Source of the DNA: an uncultured Eubacteriales bacterium
GTDB taxonomy: Bacteria; Bacillota; Clostridia; Oscillospirales; Acutalibacteraceae
DNA length: 64,000 bases
Assembly: GCA_934552855.1 (NCBI GenBank)
Contig: CAKTEU010000002.1
Span: 56,145 to 120,144, forward strand
Direction: 5' to 3'
In this document: positions 59,284 to 64,000 of the stretch, piece by piece
Numbering within the stretch: the first letter of the stretch is position 1
Layout: the number at the start of each line of letters is the position of its first letter
Translations under genes and position numbers: made by a program
The notes under the pieces: generated by a model
Database searches by the model: none
The model's input: the letters and a program-made list of their open reading frames with translations, nothing else
What the model was told of the DNA's origin: nothing

Positions 59284-60105
59284 ATGAAAAAGTTTTTGGG
59301 CGTTTTGGTTGCAGTTGCTCTTTGCGTCTGCATGATCGTCCCGGCTGCAATGGCTGCCGATACCGATTACCTCGCTTCATTGAAAGACGCTATTTCAGGT
59401 GCAGGAGCAGATGCAAATCTCGATGATCTCTCTCAGGCTCTTGACGGCGCTATTCAGAACGTTGGTCTCGGTGCAGATTCTTCTTCGTCAGGCTCGTCTT
59501 CAGCTCTTGGCGGATTCAGTGACGTTCTTTCCGGCCTTTCCGGAATGATCGATCCCAGTTCCTTCAGTGCTATTTCGGACGCTCTCGGCGGAGTCATCGG
59601 CGGAAGCGGCGACGGTACATCAAGCTTTGACCTCTCCTCTCTCATGGATACCATTTCCGGTGCTTTCTCGGGTGCAGGTTTTGATATCGGTTCGCTCACC
59701 GAGGGCTTTGACCTTGGTTCGTTCGATTTCTCAAGCATCCTTGGCGGAATCACCGGCGGCGGAGACAGCAGCGGTTCAGGCAGTGGCGCAATGGACACCA
59801 TGTCGGGTATTATGGACACTCTTATGAGCGGCCTTTCTTCTCTCGGCATTGACACCTCAGCCATCGAAGGCCTTCTTGATAACGACATTGTTAACTTCTT
59901 TGCTAACATGTACATCGGCCTTGGCGAAATTATAAAGCCCGACGAAAAACCGTCAACAACTGATGCTCCGGCAACCACAAAGCCCGCAGTTGTTACCACA
60001 AAGACCCCGAAGACAGGCGATACTTCAGCTGTTTTTGTTGCTCTCGGTACTCTTACCGTTGCTTCGGCTGCCGCATTCGTTTGCCTCAAGAAGAAAAAGG
60101 ACTGA
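59284..60105 (+). CDS. Sortase-anchored Gly/Ser/Asp-rich surface protein
   Basis: 273 residues from the ATG at 59284 (AAAGG upstream). Signal peptide at 1-25 (ends AMAAD). Residues about 30-210 are rich in Gly, Ser, Leu and Asp with repeated G-x-F-D and SSL-like motifs and no cysteine; no domain recognised. The end is a typical sorting signal: TPKTGD, a hydrophobic helix and the tail KKKKD, with the first position of LPXTG changed. Predicted to be wall-anchored; function unknown. Confidence 0.8.
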   Translation: MKKFLGVLVAVALCVCMIVPAAMAADTDYLASLKDAISGAGADANLDDLSQALDGAIQNVGLGADSSSSGSSSALGGFSDVLSGLSGMIDPSSFSAISDALGGVIGGSGDGTSSFDLSSLMDTISGAFSGAGFDIGSLTEGFDLGSFDFSSILGGITGGGDSSGSGSGAMDTMSGIMDTLMSGLSSLGIDTSAIEGLLDNDIVNFFANMYIGLGEIIKPDEKPSTTDAPATTKPAVVTTKTPKTGDTSAVFVALGTLTVASAAAFVCLKKKKD

Positions 60106-60145
60106 TAATCCCTTTTCGTTAACTTTTTTAAAAAAGCTAATTATC

Positions 60146-60183
60146 AAATCGCTTTCGTCCTTTGACGAAGGCGATTTTTTTGC
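60146..60183 (+). terminator. Terminator after the surface protein
   Basis: Stem AAATCGC-t-TTCGTC / GACGAA-g-GCGATTT with a T-run. Confidence 0.88.
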
Positions 60184-60184
60184 C

Positions 60185-60213
60185 TTGAAAATTTTGCGGC
60201 AATCATGTATAAT
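60185..60213 (+). promoter_or_regulatory. Promoter of the sulfatase-maturase operon
   Basis: TTGAAA, 17-bp spacer, TATAAT, immediately after the preceding terminator and 45 bp before the sulfatase start. Confidence 0.85.
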
Positions 60214-60257
60214 AAATTAACTTTCAAAGTATAAAGAACTTTTTAGGAGTGTGAAGA

Positions 60258-62267
60258 ATGAAAAAGAAACTTGAATTTGACAAAGGCAAAAAAGTTTTTC
60301 CTCTCATTTTAATGGTTGTCGGCATCGGACTGATGGCGGCTCAGCTTATCACAAGGCTCAATTTTGTTGCAATTTTGAGCATCGGGTATTGCTGTATTGT
60401 TTCGGCATTTATTCTGCTTTCGCTGATTGTTAAAAAGAAAGTATATCTTTTCATGCTTTTAGGCTATGCCTTTTCTTTTGGCGGACTCACACTGTTTCAT
60501 ATTGTTTTTGGAGCAGACGCAGGTTTCGGCGCTTTTTCAAGCGGTCATGCCGGCTGGTCAACTCAAAACAATCCGCTTTTTGCCGGCGAAGGCAGTTTTA
60601 TTCTTCGCTTTTGCGGAAATCTTTTGCTTTCGCTTCCTGTTATAATCAGCTTTGTTTTGCTCCTTGTTTTTGCAAAGAAAAATTTCAAAAAAGACTCGGT
60701 AAAAAAAGCTCTTTGTTCGCTTATGAGCGTTTTCCTTGTCGGAACGTCAGTTGCAAGTGTACTTTTTATGAATATGAGAACAAAGCCTGTCACGGAGCGT
60801 ATGTGGGACGGCGAAGAGGACTATCTTAAGGGTGTTGATAAGGCCAAAACGAACAGCCCTAATGTTTTGTTTATTCTCATGGACGACCTCGGTTACGGAG
60901 ACGTTTCTTTAAACGGCGCAATTTATAACACGCCGAACATTGATTCAATCGGCGAAAACGGGCTCAATTTTGAAAATTTTTATTCAAGCTATTCGGTTTG
61001 CTCGCCGGCACGTTTTGCCGCTTTGACCGGCCGTTATCCTTACAGAGGTTATGCGGATAACGTTATTTATCCGACGATTTCCACCGTTACGCCCTTTGCT
61101 CAGACCCGTGTTTTCAACAGTGTTGAAATGGGCAACAATGCCGACGGAATGCTCGGCGACGAAATCACAATGGCCGAAGTTTTCAAAGCTGCAGGTTATT
61201 CAACCGGCCTTTTCGGAAAATGGCACCTTGGCGATTACGGCGAATATCTTCCAACCAATCAGGGCTTTGATTATTTTTACGGCAGCCACCACGTCAATGA
61301 TATGACTCCGTTTTATCATGTTCGTGAAACGGGCGGCGAATACACAATTGTTCACGGTACCGACGAACTTAAAGATCAGTCCAAGGCAACCGAATGGATC
61401 AACGAGGAAATTAACGATTGGATAACCGAAACCGTAACAAAATCCGATGAGCCGTTCTTTGCGGTGTACACTTCTCCGTGGCCGCACGCTCCGGTTTTTG
61501 CCGGAGATGAATTCAAAGGCTCAACCGGAATGGGTACATATGTTGACTGCATCAATGAATTTGACACCGGACTCGGAAAGCTGTTTGAAACGCTTGATGA
61601 CCTCGGTGTTCTTGAAGATACTATCATTGTTTTCACAAGTGACAACGGACCTGCGCTTGAAGGTTCGGTTAACGAACTCAGGGGCGGAAAATACCTTGCC
61701 TATGAGGGAGGACAGAAAGTACCGTTCATGATTCGCTGGGATAACAACGGCGGCCTTTTCAAAGCCGGTGACGAGCGTAAACAGAGTGCAACGCTTGTTG
61801 ACCTTTTTCCGACTTTGGTTTCGCTTTGTTTAATAACGGGCAGCGGAAAAGGCGATTACCTTCCGACAGACCGTGTTATTGACGGTGTTTCGATGGTTCC
61901 CGTGCTTAAAAATGACAGTGTTATCCACACTGCAGAACATCCGATTCTTCATATGAAGCGCAAAGACATCAAGGCAATTCAGTATACCGTTGACACCGCA
62001 GAGGTCAAAAAACTTTATCCGGATTATGATTACAATGTTTTGAAAGAAAACGACACAATTACATTCAAATATTTTGACCGTATTCAGAATGACAACTCGG
62101 CATTCTTTGATAAGTACCGCAAAAACTGGCTGCATATTCTTACCGATGACAGCGGTGAAAACTATAACCGCTCCGGTGTTTATCCGGCCGTTGCCGAAAC
62201 AATGCACGCAAGGCTTGACGAAATTCAAAAGAATTTTGAAAGCAATCCGAGAGGTATTATAAAGTAA
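60258..62267 (+). CDS. Membrane-bound sulfatase of the Cys type
   Basis: 669 residues. About four membrane helices in the first 175 residues, then a periplasmic-side sulfatase domain (about 200-600). Metal-binding opening NVLFILMDDLGYGDVS and the modification motif Cys248-S-P-A-R, whose Cys becomes formylglycine, are intact, followed by LTGRYPYR and FGKWHLGDYG. Sulfated mucin or glycan is the usual target. The membrane N-terminus is uncommon for CxPxR sulfatases, more like LTA-synthase layout. Stop overlaps the maturase start (TAATG). Confidence 0.9.
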   Translation: MKKKLEFDKGKKVFPLILMVVGIGLMAAQLITRLNFVAILSIGYCCIVSAFILLSLIVKKKVYLFMLLGYAFSFGGLTLFHIVFGADAGFGAFSSGHAGWSTQNNPLFAGEGSFILRFCGNLLLSLPVIISFVLLLVFAKKNFKKDSVKKALCSLMSVFLVGTSVASVLFMNMRTKPVTERMWDGEEDYLKGVDKAKTNSPNVLFILMDDLGYGDVSLNGAIYNTPNIDSIGENGLNFENFYSSYSVCSPARFAALTGRYPYRGYADNVIYPTISTVTPFAQTRVFNSVEMGNNADGMLGDEITMAEVFKAAGYSTGLFGKWHLGDYGEYLPTNQGFDYFYGSHHVNDMTPFYHVRETGGEYTIVHGTDELKDQSKATEWINEEINDWITETVTKSDEPFFAVYTSPWPHAPVFAGDEFKGSTGMGTYVDCINEFDTGLGKLFETLDDLGVLEDTIIVFTSDNGPALEGSVNELRGGKYLAYEGGQKVPFMIRWDNNGGLFKAGDERKQSATLVDLFPTLVSLCLITGSGKGDYLPTDRVIDGVSMVPVLKNDSVIHTAEHPILHMKRKDIKAIQYTVDTAEVKKLYPDYDYNVLKENDTITFKYFDRIQNDNSAFFDKYRKNWLHILTDDSGENYNRSGVYPAVAETMHARLDEIQKNFESNPRGIIK

Positions 62268-63346
62268 TGCCGCCGCTTTCGATAATGATCAAACCGGCTT
62301 CAAGCCTTTGCAATCTTAGGTGTAGGTATTGCTTTTACTGCGATGTTGCCGAAAGCAGAGATGTTCCCAACTTCGGCGTGATGAGTGAGAATACGGCGGA
62401 AAAGCTGATAAAAAGTGCGCTTTCTTTTGCGGACGGAGACAGTGTTGCCTTTGCTTTTCAGGGCGGCGAACCGCTCATTGCGGGGCTTGATTATTTTCGC
62501 TTTTTTGTTCGTGCGGTTAATGAAAACAACAAAAAAAATTCACGCATTTTTTTTTCGGTACAGACAAACGGAACGCTTGTTACCGACGAATGGTGCGATT
62601 TCTTCAGGGAAAACGAATTTTTGGTTGGTCTGAGCCTTGACGGCGACCGTGAAGGCAACCGCTTTCGTGTTGACGAAAAGGGGAACAACGCATACTTCAA
62701 AATTTTGAAAGCAGCCGAAAAGTTTAAACGCCATAAGGTTGAGTTCAACATTCTTATTGTTTTGACCGGATACTGCGCCGAAAGATGCGAAAAGGTTTAT
62801 AAGTATTTTCGTGACAACGGTTTCAAGTATCTTCAGTTCATTCCGTGTTTGCGTCCGTTTGGAGATAAAAGCGAAAGCGAACTTTATATGACAAATGAAC
62901 AATACGCTTCGTTCCTAATCAAAACATTCAACCTTTATGTCAAAGATTTTGTCAAAGGAAACTATGTAAGCATACGGTATTTTGATAACCTGGTAAGAAT
63001 GTATCTTGGTGAAAGGGCAGAGCAATGCGGGCTTTGCGGCGTTTGCGGCCATCAGCTTGTTGCCGAAGGTAACGGGAACCTTTATCCGTGCGACTTTTTC
63101 TGCACCGATGAATGGCTGCTTGGAAACATTAACGAAACCTCGGTTTGTTCTGCACTCACCGGAAAAAAAGCCGAACGCTTTATTCGTGAGAGCCTTTCTG
63201 TGCCGGAAAAATGCAAAAGCTGCGGCTTTTTTTCGCTTTGCCGTGCGCAGGGCTGCAAAAGGCAAAAGCTTCATGCCGATTATTGCAAAGCGTATAAAAC
63301 ATTTTTTTCATCATGCTTTCCGCTTTTTCGATGTTTTAAAAAATGA
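62267..63346 (+). CDS. Anaerobic sulfatase-maturating radical SAM enzyme (SPASM)
   Basis: 359 residues. The radical SAM cluster motif is Cys15-x3-Cys19-x2-Cys22 (LCNLRCRYC), followed by QGGEPL, QTNGTL and GLSLDGDR. The C-terminal SPASM region carries seven or more Cys (about 250-335: CGLCGVCG, CDFFC, CKSCGFFSLCR, GCKR). It converts the sulfatase Cys into formylglycine without oxygen. Translationally coupled to the sulfatase at TAATG, which strongly supports the assignment and argues against a RiPP role despite the micropeptides downstream. Confidence 0.93.
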   Translation: MPPLSIMIKPASSLCNLRCRYCFYCDVAESRDVPNFGVMSENTAEKLIKSALSFADGDSVAFAFQGGEPLIAGLDYFRFFVRAVNENNKKNSRIFFSVQTNGTLVTDEWCDFFRENEFLVGLSLDGDREGNRFRVDEKGNNAYFKILKAAEKFKRHKVEFNILIVLTGYCAERCEKVYKYFRDNGFKYLQFIPCLRPFGDKSESELYMTNEQYASFLIKTFNLYVKDFVKGNYVSIRYFDNLVRMYLGERAEQCGLCGVCGHQLVAEGNGNLYPCDFFCTDEWLLGNINETSVCSALTGKKAERFIRESLSVPEKCKSCGFFSLCRAQGCKRQKLHADYCKAYKTFFSSCFPLFRCFKK

Positions 63347-63407
63347 CTTCTCTATAAATTAAAAGAATAAAGAATTATTAAATGTTTAATTTTTCTTGAA
63401 CAAAGTA

Positions 63408-63436
63408 TTGACAAATTATAAAATGAGCTGTAAAAT
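63408..63436 (+). promoter_or_regulatory. Promoter of the first tail micropeptide
   Basis: TTGACA, 17-bp spacer, TAAAAT. The leader contains the perfect palindrome TTTTTCAGCGCTGAAAAA (63483-63500) just before the ribosome site. Confidence 0.75.
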
Positions 63437-63521
63437 ATATTCAATGAATTAAGGCAGTCTCTTGACTTTGTCTGAAACTCCTTTTTTCAGCGCTGAAAAA
63501 TTTTATAGGGAGGAAATAGAC

Positions 63522-63608
63522 ATGAAGTTTTTTGATAAGTTTGAAGAACTTTGGCAGCTCATCTGGAAGTTCCTTTATGACACCGTTCTTCAGGGTTGGA
63601 ACAAATAA
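63522..63608 (+). CDS. 28-residue aromatic micropeptide
   Basis: Starts MKFFDKFEELWQLIWKFLY and ends in GWNK. AGGGAGG is well placed upstream; promoter and terminator flank it, so it is a one-gene transcription unit. The whole peptide would fold as an amphipathic helix with five aromatic residues on one face and acidic/basic residues on the other. It is a clear paralogue of the peptide at 63782 (MKF-x2-x-FE-x-x-W-x-x-x-W pattern). Function unknown: membrane-active peptide, signal or anchor are possibilities. Confidence 0.75.
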   Translation: MKFFDKFEELWQLIWKFLYDTVLQGWNK

Positions 63609-63622
63609 TTTTTGAACATTGA

Positions 63623-63646
63623 GGCCGTTCTTTGAACGGCCTTTTT
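63623..63646 (+). terminator. Terminator after the 28-residue micropeptide
   Basis: Perfect stem GGCCGTTC / GAACGGCC with a 3-nt loop and TTTTT. Confidence 0.93.
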
Positions 63647-63680
63647 GCTTGAAAAAAATTCATAATTTATTTTAAAAATA

Positions 63681-63709
63681 TTGACTTTTACTAATTTTTA
63701 TTGTAGAAT
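63681..63709 (+). promoter_or_regulatory. Promoter of the second tail micropeptide
   Basis: TTGACT, 17-bp spacer, TAGAAT, 72 bp before the start, matching the layout of the neighbouring micropeptide gene. Confidence 0.7.
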
Positions 63710-63781
63710 GAGTCCATGATTAAGCAAAGCTTTGTTTTGCTTTTCAGTTTTTATTTAATATTTTTTAGGAGGAAGCAAACT

Positions 63782-63907
63782 ATGAAATTTACATGGGAAG
63801 ATTTTGAAGATTTTTGGAGAATCCTTTGGGAAAACATCTATAGGTTCTTCAGCCATTTCGGCTATGACACTCCGCTTGAGCCCGAAGAACCCTGCCCGAA
63901 CGACTAA
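63782..63907 (+). CDS. 41-residue aromatic, acidic micropeptide
   Basis: Begins MKFTWEDFEDFWRILWENIY and ends in an acidic Pro/Glu tail (PLEPEEPCPND). The ATG at 63782 has AGGAGG 8 bp upstream; a longer frame upstream lacks a ribosome site. Positions of Met-Lys-Phe, Phe-Glu, Trp and Trp match the 28-residue peptide 174 bp upstream, so the pair is a tandem duplication. Single-gene unit; 17 bp past its stop a MITE begins, whose hairpins may terminate it. Confidence 0.72.
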   Translation: MKFTWEDFEDFWRILWENIYRFFSHFGYDTPLEPEEPCPND

Positions 63908-63923
63908 TAAGAAATGAATCTTG

Positions 63924-64000
63924 AAGGGGCTGTCGGATTTAGATGCAGAAAGCGTTTTCTTTACCCCGAAGCTGTATATAGATACTGCGAGCGGGTAAAA
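63924..64000. mobile_element. Second MITE copy, truncated by the window end
   Basis: Starts GAAGGGGCTGTCGGATTTAG and stays nearly identical to the element at 4529 through GGGTAAAA (about 77 bp compared, three or four differences). It has the same left terminal repeat and internal hairpin arm. Confidence 0.85.

Noticed and set aside
62267..63907. Radical SAM/SPASM enzyme plus small peptides as a RiPP cluster
   Set aside because: The radical SAM gene overlaps a CxPxR sulfatase gene, which explains it as a sulfatase maturase. The peptides have separate promoters and lack a Cys/Thr-rich core or leader-core layout.
1..64000. tRNA, rRNA, prophage or transposase genes
   Set aside because: None was recognised on either strand; all large gaps are accounted for by promoters, terminators, riboswitch or AT-rich sequence.

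Overview
The window looks like a chromosomal segment from a spore-forming, anaerobic, meso-diaminopimelate-walled Firmicute, most likely a gut Clostridia of the Oscillospiraceae/Ruminococcaceae type. The evidence is a division and cell-wall (dcw) cluster with SpoVD-type PBP, SleB and SpoVAF spore genes, a meso-DAP dehydrogenase, a lysine riboswitch, FeoAB iron uptake, a sulfatase with its anaerobic maturase, consensus sigma-A promoters (TTGACA-17-TATAAT) and AGGAGG ribosome sites. No rRNA, tRNA, CRISPR array, prophage or transposase gene was found.

Layout. 1-4518: 3' part of pntB (proton-translocating transhydrogenase) carrying three tandem NADP-binding domains, then a TetR / DUF998 / CAT-like operon. 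4529-4753: a transposase-less inverted-repeat element (MITE), with a second copy cut by the window end at 63924. 4774-8383 (minus strand): an Rnf-like membrane module of only D, E and A plus a TIM-barrel lipoprotein-like glycosidase. 8531-10816: MecA adaptor, ribulose-phosphate epimerase, DAP dehydrogenase. 11138-17482: a complete branched-chain amino-acid ABC transporter (LivKHMGF) with a convergent PucR-type regulator. 17758-22038: Hsp20, SleB, a small LexA-box membrane protein, an alpha/beta hydrolase, and a secreted phosphoesterase preceded by a micropeptide. 22182-25535: a mosaic LRR/Cys-repeat surface protein. 25682-28546: lysine riboswitch plus lysine ABC transporter whose binding protein appears circularly permuted. 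28693-31814: GH36-like glycosidase and a lone receiver domain.

32111-38468 is an iron island: feoA, feoA, feoB, a FeoB-associated Cys-rich peptide, an HMA-domain protein, an AraC regulator, DUF3793 and a flavodoxin, with six copies of the inverted repeat GTTAGC-N4-GCTAAC in its promoters and gaps. 38767-43496 holds a VanY-like peptidase and a minus-strand sporulation/germination group. 43616-57589 is the dcw cluster mraZ-rsmH-ftsL-spoVD-murE-mraY-ftsW-murG-murA-ftsQ-ftsZ, lacking murF, murD and murC. 57872-63907 contains secreted or anchored proteins, a sulfatase translationally coupled to its radical-SAM maturase, and two paralogous aromatic micropeptides.

The most notable observations are the triple domain-III PntB with an altered 2'-phosphate site, the circularly permuted lysine-binding protein, the Rnf D-E-A module that has lost three of four iron-sulfur ligands, the LexA-box small membrane protein, the aromatic micropeptide family, and the iron-operator set. 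All homology statements are by eye, from remembered family sequences; none was tested by a search.
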